Below are positions 34,233-45,579 of a stretch of DNA of 64,000 nucleotides, piece after piece. The stretch's first letter is position 1. Every line of letters begins with the position of its first letter. The notes beneath the pieces were generated by a model. The model did not search any database. It was given only the letters and a program-made list of their open reading frames with translations, and was not told the DNA's origin. The stretch spans positions 7,252,722 to 7,316,721 of the forward strand of contig JARFJB010000821.1 of NCBI GenBank assembly GCA_036346205.1, in the 5' to 3' direction. The stretch comes from Vesta saturnalis. Its lineage: Eukaryota > Arthropoda > Insecta > Coleoptera > Lampyridae. Made by a program: the position numbers and the translations under genes.

Positions 34233-35675
34233 TACAGGGTATTCAAAATATATGTTCAAACCTACGAAACTTGAAATTCAAAGTATGTCCTAACTTGTGA
34301 GTTACTCTTATTTCTCTATATTATTCAATATTTCAATGGTTTTTCTTGTGATTATTCACAGTACCCATGAACTTCAAACCAAGAGAGACAAAAAGTTGCA
34401 TTAAATATTAAACGCTAGCATACATATAAGTGAACTCCAACAGAAAATATATTACGTTATCATACGAACTTGATATAAAATAAACGAACATTCTCAATTC
34501 ATTGGATAATTTAACAGATACTAATGAGTTCTTCTTAAAATATGTTCGAAAAGGTGTCTTTTCTGCTGACATTTAGTGGTTTTATTATGTTTTGCTTCAC
34601 GTTTGCCAGCATCTCCAGTGTTATTGTTCCACAAGCGTCTCGTGTCCTATCTTCTCGTATACATATCTTCTTTTGTAGTGGGAGATGTGACATGTAGACG
34701 TTCTTTAACATGTCCCTATAAGAAGAAATCTAATGGGTTAAGATCGCACGGCTTGGGGGCCACTGGAAAAAAGTTCACGCCCAATCCATTTTTGAGGATA
34801 ATTCTCACCTAAAAAATTCACGTACCTTGCGGTGGTATGCGGAGGGACACCGTCCTGTTGGAGCCACATATTCTGTCGTTCATCATTACTAAGCATATGA
34901 AGGACGTTAGGAAAAACTTGAAGGAATTGAAGGTAGATACGACCATTCAGCATAGTGTTAAAGAAATGCGGTCCAACAATTTTGTTGTGGAGAATGCCAC
35001 ACCAAACATTTATGGATGGCGTAATAGTACATATTTACAGTACCATAATACTTCGTCGTAATATAAGATAAAAAGCTTAGATTAATCTCAAGTTGAGCAA
35101 TAATCTACTGGCAAAAGTTTTCTCGTCTTTCGCACTCATTATTGCGTAATTCCTGGTGTAATACAATATGGTAAAGGTGGTACTTATATTTTATAGTTGT
35201 CCGATTGTGACGTTTCACTTGATATCGTTATCTGACGACTACTACCGATTCAGGTTTGCTTCAATATGAAACAGAATCTCAAATTCTTTTTCTTGGTTAC
35301 TGGTATTTGTATTCCTCACTATGCGTTTTACTTCATTCACATTGCCAGTAGAATCGAATCTCTCCATAAAATTTTCAAAACTGAGCCTATTGGGTTGGCG
35401 TCGAGCAGGATACTTCATTCTGTATAACCTTTGGACAAGAAGACAATTTTTTGAGTCAATCAATTAATTCACATTTAGAGTAATCTATAATTTTACTATT
35501 CATCCAAATATTAAATATTTAAAAATCAAAATAACTCAAAAGCAGTGAGAATTAGGTATGGGACATACTTATGAAGAATTGTATGGTTTTTAATTCCTCT
35601 TTAATACAGCGTAAAGGTATACAGAGAAAAGTGGCATTTTTTAATTTCAAGTTTCGCAGGTTTGAACACCATGTA
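34233..35675 (-). mobile_element. Mariner-type element in the palindrome centre
   Basis: The ends are tacagggtattcaaa (34233) and the complement of tacatggtgttcaaa (35675). The arms continue outside these ends, so the element lies at the symmetry centre of the surrounding palindrome. It encodes a decayed minus-strand transposase. Confidence 0.65.
34738..35463 (-). pseudogene. Mariner-type transposase, decayed
   Basis: The N-terminal piece at 35463-35242 has CLLVQRLYRMKYPARRQPNR, the linker region of the DUF4817-type proteins. A catalytic piece at 34953-34738 has MWLQQDGVPPHTTARYVNFL followed by FPQKWIG-like sequence. The first catalytic motif lies in unreadable sequence between, and the frame ends before the third Asp. 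Too decayed to count the spacing. Confidence 0.75.
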
Positions 35676-35889
35676 GCATTTATCTCTAATAATTCTTCTT
35701 CAGAACATAGGCTTAAGCTTGGTCTTTCTTCGGTCAAAATCTAAAAGTTTTCCTAATAAAACACGAATTATTTCAAAAACCGTACATTTTACATGCGTGA
35801 AACCTATACAAAATTTATAATTACACGTAGAATCAAAAAATCGAATGATATATCCCACAAAGTAGATTTTTATATTTATCAATTGTAGG

Positions 35890-35935
35890 TGGCGCACCGT
35901 TCTGCTGAAACCACATGTTAGCTATAGTCTGAATA
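35890..35935 (-). pseudogene. Mariner transposase fragment (right arm)
   Basis: Inverted counterpart of 33692-33765: TIANMWFQQNGAPPTIDKY on the minus strand. Confidence 0.65.
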
Positions 35936-36388
35936 GAAACTTTTTTCCACAACCTTAGCAAATCGAAGTGTACGATATTTAAATAGTGCTCGGATATTAA
36001 ACGTTCTTGTACTAGAATGGCTCAATAGGAGCAATGGGATTATGTGGTTTTACAAGGAATTACTAGCATTTATAATTTTTGCTTCATCCGTACAAAGCTG
36101 TTGATGACCCAACGTTAAAATTAAACAGAAGCTGAGTAAACCTACAACTTGTTTGGCTGAATGTAACCAAGTTTTTATAGTGTCCTTCATTCTTCCATTC
36201 AGGTAACACCTAGATTATTAGATAGGTACGTTAGTAAAAGCACTGACTCGATCATATTAACCCAGATATGGCTGAATGATTATTTTTTTAATGTTTGGTA
36301 TTTTCTTAGGTAATTATCTTTAAAATCACTTTACTTGGGTAAACAAATAACAAGTTTAGTTATTTGCAGTTTTATAGTACTTTGTTTA

Positions 36389-38137
36389 TGTGTCCTTTTA
36401 AAAGGACAATAGGAACATTTGCGTACAATTTACTACTTCCAAAAAAAAGAACGAACATATTTCTTAGCTAACATAATTTTAAAATTATTCTTAGTTAGTG
36501 GTACGGAACAAAACAGTGAACATGTAATGAATCTTGACACTTAGCGCATACTGTTTTACTTTCACATGGCACACTCTGCACAGAGTTTGTTTGTCATGTT
36601 GACCTACAAAGTGATCCAGTCTATCAAAGCGAGAATCTATATTTTCAATGCTTGATGGTCTTCGTCTTTTCCTGGTTTCTGCTCTTGCTAGCATAGAATT
36701 TTCAATTCTCCTTCTGCATGTTAGCTGGTCCAATTTGCCGACCTGTTTTCTATGTAGATACCACGTATTTTGTTCCATGATGTCAAGACCGAAGGAAATA
36801 AGTCCGAAGTACCATTTTTTCCTCTTGTTCTTGTTCTGTACAAACTGGCCGCAACGGTCGACTCCACGCATTTGTTTATTATATATTTGTAAATATTCTA
36901 CGGCTGCTTGACAGAAATTTTTTCTTTTCGTTTCGTCTGTACCTGTGAAACATTTTGTGGTGGATTTATGAGGATTGCGTTTGAAGCAATAGACATAGTA
37001 ATGTTATCACACCATTTCGTTACAATTATATTCTTATCTGTAACTGATTATACTCATAATATCTCCGCTTTTTCCTTTTTATTTCATTTTTGCGCTTCAA
37101 TTCTCCCGGATAGTTCCCGTGCCACGTATACCTTGTTGTGAGATAGCTTAAATTAGAGGTATCGTAATAAAACAGTTGTCAAAATATAAATGATATGGCA
37201 ATTTGACAGTAGAAGTTATTACGTCAGTATACTCCAACACTACTGATGGTCCCAAACCAAAACCTTTATACACTTTACACTACTTGGAACCTTGATAAGG
37301 CTCTACGCAATTTATGTAACCGTCACTTGTATTTACCATCCACATTTTGTATCCGAATCTAACAGGTTTATTTAGGATACACTGTTTGCATCCGTGCTTC
37401 CCAAAATAGGGAACCATGCATTCATCTGCGCTGTGGTTTTCAGTTGGATTTGGGAAATCTAAAAATTTCTTGTTTATGACATTGAAGAATGATCGAACTT
37501 GGGCGAATTTATCTGATTGCTTTAAATTGTCGCTATCGCAGCAATGAAGATTGGACATTATAAATTCAAACCGGTCGATTGACATCGCTCTGGATACAAA
37601 CTTTATTGTGTGTATCAGTTGCCGTTTCCCCATACATTCTTCTTCTAGGCAGAGAAGCGCATCCACTTAAAATAGAATGCAGAAAAGACCTTATTTCGTC
37701 GAAAGTGACGTTAGCATTTATGTTTTTCTAAGAGATAAAGGTTAGTACATTTGACACTTAACTCGACAACTTCATCGTCAAAAATGTTGTAAAATCCCAT
37801 TCAATTTTATGTCGCAGTCGGCCCAATCATAATTTTGTGATTTTTTGCTACTTAACTAAATAATGGACAAAGGGATATGGTCTTCATCGTCAAAGTGGCC
37901 AGCAATTTCAGCTTCAGCCATAAGTTGAGTGCCTGGTAGATTTTTAACAGACAAAAAATCTTCATCGCCGGAAACTTCGTCTGTAACATCATCAAAGGCA
38001 TTTGTCGGTCGTGTCACGGTAATATCCACTGAGGTGTTATCACCATCACTCTCCTGACCAATAATTCATCTGCAATAAAAACATATCTATTTCATAAAAT
38101 ACGCATATGTTCGTAATGTCCTTTTGCAAGGACACCG
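36389..38137 (-). mobile_element. piggyBac-like element with imperfect terminal inverted repeats
   Basis: Left end near 36389 (tgtccttttaaaaggacaat) and right end near 38137 (complement tgtccttgcaaaaggacatt) match as inverted repeats of about 35 bp, followed inward by gaacat-tgcgta in both. The left repeat is itself a palindrome around TTAA, the piggyBac target, so the exact element boundary is ambiguous. The single gene between them is read on the minus strand. Confidence 0.75.
36491..38060 (-). pseudogene. piggyBac-like transposase (DDE_Tnp_1_7), broken
   Basis: The acidic N-terminal region is at about 38060-37870 (Asp/Glu-rich, in several frames). The frame 37666-37280 has MSIDRFEFIMSNLHCCD and DECMVPYFGKHGCKQCILNK, the latter holding the first catalytic Asp and the following loop. 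The 37279-36872 part is frame-broken but shows KWCDNITMSIASN. The frame 36871-36491 has MRGVDRCGQF, KKWYFGLISFGLDI, and a Cys-rich C-terminal end (CRVCHVK), the cross-brace zinc finger that binds the TIRs. Several stops make it inactive. Family call is firm. Confidence 0.88.
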
Positions 38138-38365
38138 CCATTTACAAAGCTCCAATATCATTTATACTATAATATTATCATTTGGATAACTAATTAGAAG
38201 TGTAAGAAGCCAGTCTTTCACAAATAAACAGTAAAAATATAGTATCACAATTTTAAAGCTCATCTAACTAATCTAAGATAAACCGGAGCGTACGTGTTTT
38301 TACCTTCCAACCTACATATACATTTGTAGGTTATGAAAGTTATGCAATTTTTTTACTACCGCTAA

Positions 38366-38520
38366 ATCCTGTGCGTGGGCGTGGGCGTGGTCGTGGATGT
38401 GGACGTGGACGTGGACGCGGACGTGGACGTGGAAGTGGACGTGGACGTGGGCGTGGGCGTGAGCGTGGGCGTGGGCGTGGGCGTGAGAGCGGGCGCGGGC
38501 GCGCGCGCGCGTGTGCTTGT
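38366..38520. repeat. GGGCGT/GGACGT hexanucleotide repeat inside the Helitron-like element
   Basis: Units gtgggc and gtggac alternate in blocks; the tail becomes (GC)n. It sits where copy 1 has ACGCAC repeats. Confidence 0.95.
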
Positions 38521-39083
38521 GCAGCTGATTAGATATTGGGAGAAAACCAGCGGCGGGGGTTTGGCAGGGGAGTTTTTATCAAATATTTCTAAAACAGCTG
38601 CATATTTCAAAGATATAACAATACCCAGATATAGACCTTACAAATATCGATTAATTATGTTCTATGCAATTTTTTGATACGACGCGTAATTTATCGGCAA
38701 AAAAATTCCTAAGGTAGAATTTAAGTGTTAGTTCAAATTTTTTTAATATCTAAATAACGATTAATTTTATAAGAAAAAGTGTAGACATATTTTTTGAAAA
38801 AAATTTAATTTTACGTATCTTTTCTTTGCAAAGTTTCTTAATATAACGCAAAGTAAATCTAAAAATTAAATAAATATCAATGAAAATGGTTAAATTGTGT
38901 TATTGATATCTTATAGAAGTGGGCGGATTTGGAATTCTTTATAACATGTATTAATATATTAATCTCTGCCTGTCATGAAGTTTTAAACGTCTGTTTGGCA
39001 TAGATTATTGTTTCGTTGCCTAATTTCGTAGTGAACGTATTATAAAAGGGATTGCATGATTATCTTAAAAGGAATGTTATTAT

Positions 39084-39560
39084 GGTACATTAAAATATAA
39101 GTGTATAAAAAGCTCTTTAAAATACGCGCGATTTTTCGAGCACGACGGCGCAATCGGAGTGCTCGAAATAGAGTAAGTATTTTAAAGAATGCTTTACGCT
39201 ATTTTTTTATTGGTGAACCTTGAAATCATAAATACTAGTATTATTACTATAAAAAATGGAAATTAGAACGAATAATGTAAAATATGTAAATAAAAGTTAA
39301 TATATCGAACAATACTAACTGTACTTTCTATTTTCATTTATAAAATTAAGTGTTAAATAAAGGTTTTGAATTTGTTAGTAATATTTTATTTGACGTTACA
39401 AAGTACTCCTGTCAGATCAATAATCAAAAAATTGTCATTTAGCCTCTTCTTGAGTTGTTGATGTTGCCATGGTAACTTTAAAAAACGCGCGTTTTTGAAA
39501 GTTCGATTTAAACACGCCAAGGTGTGTTTCGAATAAGTAAAATAGGGCACAAATACAAAA
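39084..39560. other. Insertion in Helitron-like copy 2, with a strong CG hairpin
   Basis: Absent from copy 1 at the matching place. Contains TTTCGAGCAC...GTGCTCGAAA at 39136-39170 around a loop with GACGGCGCAATCGGA. No coding similarity. Confidence 0.5.
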
Positions 39561-39629
39561 AAATATTTCATTGCTTTTAATTTCCATTTTGTAGGTTGAA
39601 GGTCGTGTGGTGTTTCACACCAGATATTT

Positions 39630-39830
39630 TAAGTTAGCATCTAGATGTCTATTAACCTCTGCAGACTTGAAGTTTTAAACGCCTGTTTGACATAGTTTAT
39701 TGGTTTTGTTTTTACAATGTTGCATATTTTCGTAATTAACTTAAGAGGTTGCATAATTATCCTAAAAAAACGTTATTAATATTATTTCATTTCTTTTAAA
39801 GTCGTGTGACGTGTTCCACACTAGATATTT
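39630..39830 (+). mobile_element. Helitron/DINE-1-like element, 3' part, copy 3
   Basis: Directly follows copy 2 and repeats its last 170 bases or so, ending in the hairpin GTGTGACGTGTTCCACAC then tagat. Tandem 3' ends are common in this element class. Confidence 0.55.
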
Positions 39831-41850
39831 TGTTTATCAATCTTCGCTGCATGCTGGCGCACTCACCATCAGCTGTAGTCTAGACGTGTCAATATTATTG
39901 CTTTCTAGACTCTTCGAATGCCATTTCTATGCGGCGCCGTCTACGCGTCACTATTTAGAACAAACTTAGCCACGAATTTTGAAATATGCATCTGTTTACT
40001 TTTATAAAGACAATAGGCATATCTGGGTTAAGTTTTTTAACGAGTTCGTGTCCTTCGCGAAGTCTGCAGCAGTTTCTGAAAAAGTACTACGGTCTATGCT
40101 TACATAAAATGAATATTTAAAATATGTAGCTATTATTAAATTTTCGTAAAAAACGAAATAGAATAGCTACATTTATTCAATATGACACCGTAACCAACGC
40201 CATACATATTCATATGTTACAGGATGAACATTACAAAAAAAAACAGTGCATTAAGCATTACAAAATCTGTAAAACCTCCGCTAATATAAGTAAATAGATT
40301 ACTAACAATCCCTTCGAGTAATGGTTTGATGAATTTCTAAATATTACCGCATAGGCAAGCTCAATTACAAATTCCTGTAAAAAATAATTCCATATTAAAC
40401 CTCTTAATGTTAAAGAAGTATAAAAATAATCATTCCCTTTAAAACTCCACGATTTTAATTAACTTCTTTTACGGTATTCGGTAACGAGGTAGATTAAGAT
40501 TAATGTAAATAATGAATTGTAATGAATATAAATTCTGTGCCAGTTTTGCATTGTTTTAAGTAATTTACTTGAATCAAAAAGAATAATAATTTACATAATT
40601 TGTTCATTTAGCGTTTCTAGAAATACGAGGAAAAGGTAATTTGATGTATTATTTACAATGCCTCATAAAATCCTACTTAAAGTACATAAAAATAATACAG
40701 CGGAAAGGCAACTATTTTTTTTTAACTATTATATATATATTTTTATGAACAAATAAACTTATACTCGAAAAGCAAATAGAATCGTATTTATTTGAACAAA
40801 GCGAGGAAACTAAATATTTGAAATGATTGTTAGCGAGATAGAAACGTTGTGATGGATATCCCTGTAACGGTCTCTGCTTAAATTGAAATTCCGTTTACAT
40901 TTTTTTTCTCATTTACGATTTATCTTCAAACATATTTGTATAACGGCCTCCATTTCTGTGAAGCTTTAAGCAATGCGATGTCGTTTTACTAGATTTGGCA
41001 AAAGGATTGAGTAATCGTTTGTGGGTGTATGAGTTTATCAAAGCCTTGAAAAAGAAAGATGTGGTTAAAAGTAGTCATTATGTAACCACAACGTAAAATA
41101 TGTCATCTAACCGCAACTAACTGACAATTTATTGTAACTTCACTTCCATGTACATATTTTTTACTTTCTAATTGTTCATCAACCGTTACGCGTTTCCGTT
41201 TAGATAAGATAGATACACCAAATTTTTTTTAGAAATGACGTTTTCACTGATAGAAATTTTCACTTTTAAGGCAAAAAAAACAAGCAAGTGATTAATTTGA
41301 TGTTTGATAGATAAATCCAGAAGTTGTCCCACAGTCAATAATGATTATGAAACATGTCTCAACAAAATTCGTACACATGAACTTTATAGAAATCAAAATC
41401 ACACCAAATCTCATACAACGTAGAATATTTGTTTCTCTTAGTTGCTTTATTGCAAAAAATGTAACAAATTAAATTAGGTCTTAAAAAAATATGATTTTGC
41501 ATTGAAATTAAGAATTTCGATTTTTTTATAGTGAAAATGCATTATTAGTCGGAGAAACATAGGATATGCGTTTAAAAAATTGCAAGAAATTATTTTATTA
41601 CTTTTTTGTTAGCTAGTGGCACGAAGACAAAAAGTCGGCAAATATGAGACTACCATTAGAGACAATAATACTATACAGGTATGGAAAAACATTATTGCGG
41701 GTTTGACTTATAATAAGCTAGAAAGAAACCCAATAAGCATTATATGAGTGTGAGAGAGACATAACTTTACCGACGTTGCCACTTGTACATATTTACATGT
41801 AGGCACAAAATATGAACTACTTAAGCCTCTTTTAATCTACACCTTTTCCA
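39831..41850. other. AT-rich stretch, nothing recognised
   Basis: No frame over 60 codons with similarity and no repeat partner. A GC-richer patch at 39850-39990 holds no recognisable gene. Confidence 0.3.
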
Positions 41851-41930
41851 GTTTTATTCGAGAAGTTGTTAATTGTATTTGAGAATTGTTACTTGTATTT
41901 GAGAAAATAGCAAAAGTAGATTTCCATGCA
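41851..41930. repeat. About 21-bp tandem repeat, left part
   Basis: Two to three units of gagaagttgttaattgtattt type, cut by the non-LTR insertion. The array resumes at 45075. Confidence 0.75.
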
Positions 41931-42062
41931 AGCCGGTTTTCTGAGCTCGGTAAGGGCTGCCGGTTACCTTTTCCATCATCCTTAATCTATTCTCATCCTT
42001 ATTCTTCCTCCTCGCCTTCACTGTCTTCCTATCGGATTAAAAGTCCCAAATTAAAAAATAAG

Positions 42063-43541
42063 ATGGCTGTGGTTTCTAGGGTTATAAATTTCGGACGTAA
42101 AATCCTGCCCCATTCGGATGTCCGGGAGGGCAGGGCCCAAGCGACCTCGGTCATCGAAAGTATCAACTTTCTGATTCACTACTGCAACATCCGCGGTATC
42201 AGGTCTAATCTTAATGCTATTCACCAACATCTTGAACAATTACAACCTGATATATTGTTTCTATCTGAAACACAAGTCTCCTCGAAAGCTCCGAGTCACC
42301 CGACTTGCAATTTCCTCAATACCATCTTCACTCTAACTTTCGATATAAAGGAGGCGTATGTGCGTACATCAAGGACAGAATTGCTTGCAAGAGGGTTTCT
42401 TCCTTAGAAAATAAAAATTTTGACGTGATTTGGTTTAAACATTCTGGTCCTAATTTTGTGAAATTCTACTGTTGCATTTATAGGTCTCCTAATGACAGCA
42501 ACTTTCAAGACTTCTTCGATTACCTTAGTATGAAAGTTGACTATCTCCTGTCTCAGTTTCCATCTTGCGATATCTCATTTGCACGCGATTTCAATGTTCA
42601 TAACTCTAATTGGCTTCAATTTTCATCTACTGCAAATCCCGCTGGTCATAGTGCAGAAAAATTTGCTATTTCATGTGATCTCAGACAAATGATTTCTGAA
42701 CCCACAAAAATCCCTGATAACCCTAACCATACTCCACATCTTCTAGATCTCTTTCTTTTTATAAAACTTCCGTTCTTTCGCCTTTAGGTCTTTCCGACCA
42801 TTGTCTAATAAAAATTATTTCTACTGTACCTAATTCCACTGTTGTTCGCAAAACCGATAGAACCTTGTGCTGTTTTAACTCAGCTCGATGGAGTGATTTA
42901 CGGGATTTCTTTGCAACCTTTCCATGGCGTGAATATTGTTTTAAGTCGTCCTCTTCTTCGGACATCGCTCTTTCAGTATCTGAAGTCATCCTCATGGGAA
43001 TGGAGCTATACATTCCGAAAAAACAGTACCGTGCAGGTCATTCACGTTCCCAACCCTGGTTCAATAAGGCTTGTTCTGATGCAATATCTTTAAAAATAAA
43101 TGTTACATTAAATGGAAATCTAATAAATCGGTTGACAGTCATGTAGAATACGCTGGTGCTAGAAATATCTGCAAAAGTGTCATCACTAAAACTAAAAAGT
43201 TGTTCGAACAACGAAAATGCAATGAACTAGCTACATCTCCTTTAGGCAGTCGTAAATTTTGTTCTTTAGCAAAAGCCATTAGTAAAAACTTTCGAACATC
43301 TTCATTTCCCCTGACATCTATTGACGGATCGGTAGTTGCTGATTCTGTAGACAAAGCCAACGTTTTTGTGGATTTGTTTGCATCAAACTCGTGTCTCAAT
43401 GATTCTGGAAAAGATGTGTCCCTAGTCAACTCTTCTTCATACGTTATGAATCGATCGATCATCAGTAGGCTTGATCTCAATAAGGCGACTGGCCCAGACG
43501 GTATCCCAGCTATTGTCTTAAAGAAATGTTCCCCGAACTAG
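42063..43541 (+). pseudogene. Endonuclease and linker region of non-LTR copy 2, frameshifted
   Basis: Four successive open pieces in changing frames: 42063-42407 (HYCNIRGIRSNL and DILFLSETQ with the catalytic Glu), 42305-42787 (GGVCAYIKDRIACKRV, FYCCIYRSPN and DFNVHNSNW), 42865-43146 (WFNKACSDAI) and 43200-43541 (linker into RT with LDLNKATGPDGIPAIVLK). The GDFN motif reads RDFN. At least three indels separate the pieces, so the full protein cannot be made although the downstream RT is open. Confidence 0.85.
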
Positions 43542-43685
43542 TACCAGTCCTATCTAAGCTCTATACGATCTCTATATCTTCTGGGAATTCCTTCATCATG
43601 GAAGTTAGCAAATGTTCAACCTATTCCCCAAAAAGGTGATAAGACCGACCCCTCAAATTAAAGACCAATTGCCATCACTTCCATT

Positions 43686-45014
43686 TTGTCTAAAATCATG
43701 GAAAAAGCCATCAATCAGCAACTGCTCACGTTCCTTGAAACTAACAAACTCCTTAGTGACCACCAATATGGGTTTAGGCAAAGTCGTTCAACAGGCGATC
43801 TTCTTTCATATGTGACCCAAGTTTGGAACAATACAGTAGAGCAGTTCGGTGAAACAGTTGTAGTCGCTTTAGATATCTCAAAGGCATTTGACCAAGTTTG
43901 GCATAAGTGTTTACTTGCCAAACTCACCTCGTTTGGGTTAAATGATACGCTCATCAACTGGGTTTCTAGTTTCCTTGATAAAAGACGAATACGTGTCGTA
44001 GTTGATGGCTTTTTTTCAAAAGAAGTTAGCATTAACGCGGGCGTACCACAGGGATCCGTTATAGCGCCTACACTTTTTCTGCTGTACATAAATGACCTTA
44101 TTTCTTCAACAACTAACCCCATCCATTGCTTTGCTGACGATAGCACTCTTCACTGTAGTTCATCTCAGTCTACTCATAGTGATAATCCACCTTCTATGTC
44201 AAATCAAGAAATTAAAGCTGAAATGGCAAATTCAATCAACAAAGACATTCAACGTATTCTCGAATGGGGAAGCAATAATCTAGTTAAATTTAATGCTAAC
44301 AAAACTCAGTGTTGCCTTATGTCCGCCAAAAAAGATCGATCATTTCCTGTTGTAAGTATGAATGGCTCAGTTCTTAAGTTTTCAGACTCTATTACTCTGT
44401 TGGGTATGACTGTATCTTCAAATCTCTCATGGGTTGACCATCTTCTGTCAGCTACCAAAACAGCTGCTCGTAAAATAGGCTTTTTGTACAGATCTAAGCA
44501 GTACTTTACCTCTCGACAACTCCTTCTGCTGTATAAGGCCCAAATTCGGCCTCATCTGGAATATAATTCTCACCTTTGGGTTAGTGCTCCCCAATACGCT
44601 CTCGATATCGTTGATTGTATTCAAAAGAGAGCGATTAGGCTTATAAATGACCCGTCCTTAACTTCTCACATACAGTCCCTTGAGCATAGAAGGAGGGTTT
44701 CAGTTCTTTCTTTGTATTATCGTTATTACAAGGGCTATTGTGCTGGTGAATTACATTCTTTGATACCATCTCCGGCTATCTTTGCGAGAAACACTCGGTT
44801 CGCTCATTCACATCATCAGTATGCAGTACAAATCTCCACTTCTCATACCAAACGGGCGCAATCCACATTTTTCTACACGGCTTCTAAACTCTGGAATGAT
44901 CTCCCTAGTTCCTGTTTTCCTCTCACTTGTGATATGAGAAAATTTAAGGTGGCTGTTCATAGGCATCTATTGGCAATTCATTATCCCTCTATCCATCCTC
45001 CTAAGTGTTCCTGA
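43686..45014 (+). CDS. Reverse transcriptase of non-LTR copy 2, open over 442 residues
   Basis: Copies element RNA into DNA at the nicked target. In order: YGFRQSRSTGDLL, motif A VALDISKAFDQVWH, motif B NAGVPQGSVIAPTLFLLYIN, active site CFADDSTLH, motif D FNANKTQCCLMS, motif E LGMTVSSNLSW. The thumb and C-terminal helices follow to the stop at 45014. The Met at 43686 is internal to the original protein, since the frame is broken just upstream. The intact catalytic residues and lack of stops make this the youngest coding sequence here. Confidence 0.93.
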   Translation: MSKIMEKAINQQLLTFLETNKLLSDHQYGFRQSRSTGDLLSYVTQVWNNTVEQFGETVVVALDISKAFDQVWHKCLLAKLTSFGLNDTLINWVSSFLDKRRIRVVVDGFFSKEVSINAGVPQGSVIAPTLFLLYINDLISSTTNPIHCFADDSTLHCSSSQSTHSDNPPSMSNQEIKAEMANSINKDIQRILEWGSNNLVKFNANKTQCCLMSAKKDRSFPVVSMNGSVLKFSDSITLLGMTVSSNLSWVDHLLSATKTAARKIGFLYRSKQYFTSRQLLLLYKAQIRPHLEYNSHLWVSAPQYALDIVDCIQKRAIRLINDPSLTSHIQSLEHRRRVSVLSLYYRYYKGYCAGELHSLIPSPAIFARNTRFAHSHHQYAVQISTSHTKRAQSTFFYTASKLWNDLPSSCFPLTCDMRKFKVAVHRHLLAIHYPSIHPPKCS

Positions 45015-45074
45015 GTGCTTTAGCACGATAGGCCTTATTTAGCCTGTTCAGGTCCACAATCATAAAAAAAAAGA

Positions 45075-45235
45075 TGAGAATAGTCAGTTGAATTTGAGAA
45101 AACAACAAATGTAGTTGAGAATAGTCAATTGTATTTGAGAAAGTATCATTTCATTTTAAGAAGTCGTTAATTGTATTTCGGAATGTGTGATTTGAATTCG
45201 AGAAGTTGTCAATTGTATTTGAGAAGAATATTCAA
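45075..45235. repeat. About 21-bp tandem repeat, right part
   Basis: Seven or so diverged units of the form gagaa-gttgtc-aattgtattt. Same family as 41851-41930. Confidence 0.75.
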
Positions 45236-45375
45236 ATTAAAATCAGCTGTTCGGTGTTATGATTATTGTATTCTTTGTTTCTTTACTTGCAAATAAATAA
45301 CAAATAAGGTTATGTTTTGTTTGTACTGGTAGTGGATGTGTTTTGCACTTTTGAAAGAAAATATTGATGTAATTT

Positions 45376-45579
45376 ATGTTAATTACTTGTAATATGGAGC
45401 TCACAGACAACTGTAGCATTTGCCGATTTCCCATGTTGAGGAGACAAGTAACAAGAATGTTACCGTGTAGACATTTGTTACATGAGGCTTGCTTAGAAAA
45501 CCAGCGTCAATTACAGATTTTGAATGCAGAACAATGTCCTATTTGCCGACAAGCTATCGAGACAGTGGAAAACAATTGA
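45376..45579 (+). CDS. Small RING-H2 finger protein, 67 residues
   Basis: A likely ubiquitin-ligase type zinc finger, or a DNA/protein contact module of the adjacent transposase. The Cys/His pattern is complete: CSIC, then CRHLLHEAC (Cys, His, His, Cys) and CPIC. Length equals one bare RING domain. The start could also be the Met at 45394 (MELTDNC). The stop at 45577 falls after ETVENN, and the transposase-like frame is already open in the +1 frame by 45560. The two may be overlapping genes, or one fused protein split by an indel. No polyadenylation signal separates them. Confidence 0.7.
   Translation: MLITCNMELTDNCSICRFPMLRRQVTRMLPCRHLLHEACLENQRQLQILNAEQCPICRQAIETVENN

Larger units (their letters stand above)
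33436..36195. mobile_element. Inverted-repeat composite with a mariner-type element at its centre
   Basis: The left arm 33436-34232 and right arm 35676-36195 are inverted copies. Both carry a fragment of a different mariner transposase (WFQQNGA then SP or PP). The left arm is longer because of a 254-base insertion at about 33762-34015 that contains tacagggtgagtcaa and acaccttgta ends. Between the arms lies the element 34233-35675. Confidence 0.7.
38303..39626 (+). mobile_element. Helitron/DINE-1-like element, copy 2, with a 0.47 kb insertion
   Basis: Order on the plus strand: ttttaccttccaacctacat (38303), GC-rich simple repeat (38366-38520), core matching copy 1 (38570 to about 39084), an unrelated insertion (about 39084-39560), then the core's end and hairpin (tttgtaggttgaaggtcgtg, GTGTGGTGTTTCACAC, to 39626). 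Confidence 0.6.
41931..45074 (+). mobile_element. Jockey/CR1-type non-LTR retrotransposon, copy 2
   Basis: 5'-truncated relative to copy 1 (starts at gagctcggtaagggctg near 41944). It carries endonuclease and reverse transcriptase and ends in a short A-run (45064-45072) after the non-coding tail. It interrupts a 21-bp minisatellite. The clade is inferred from the EN plus FADD-type RT combination. Confidence 0.9.
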
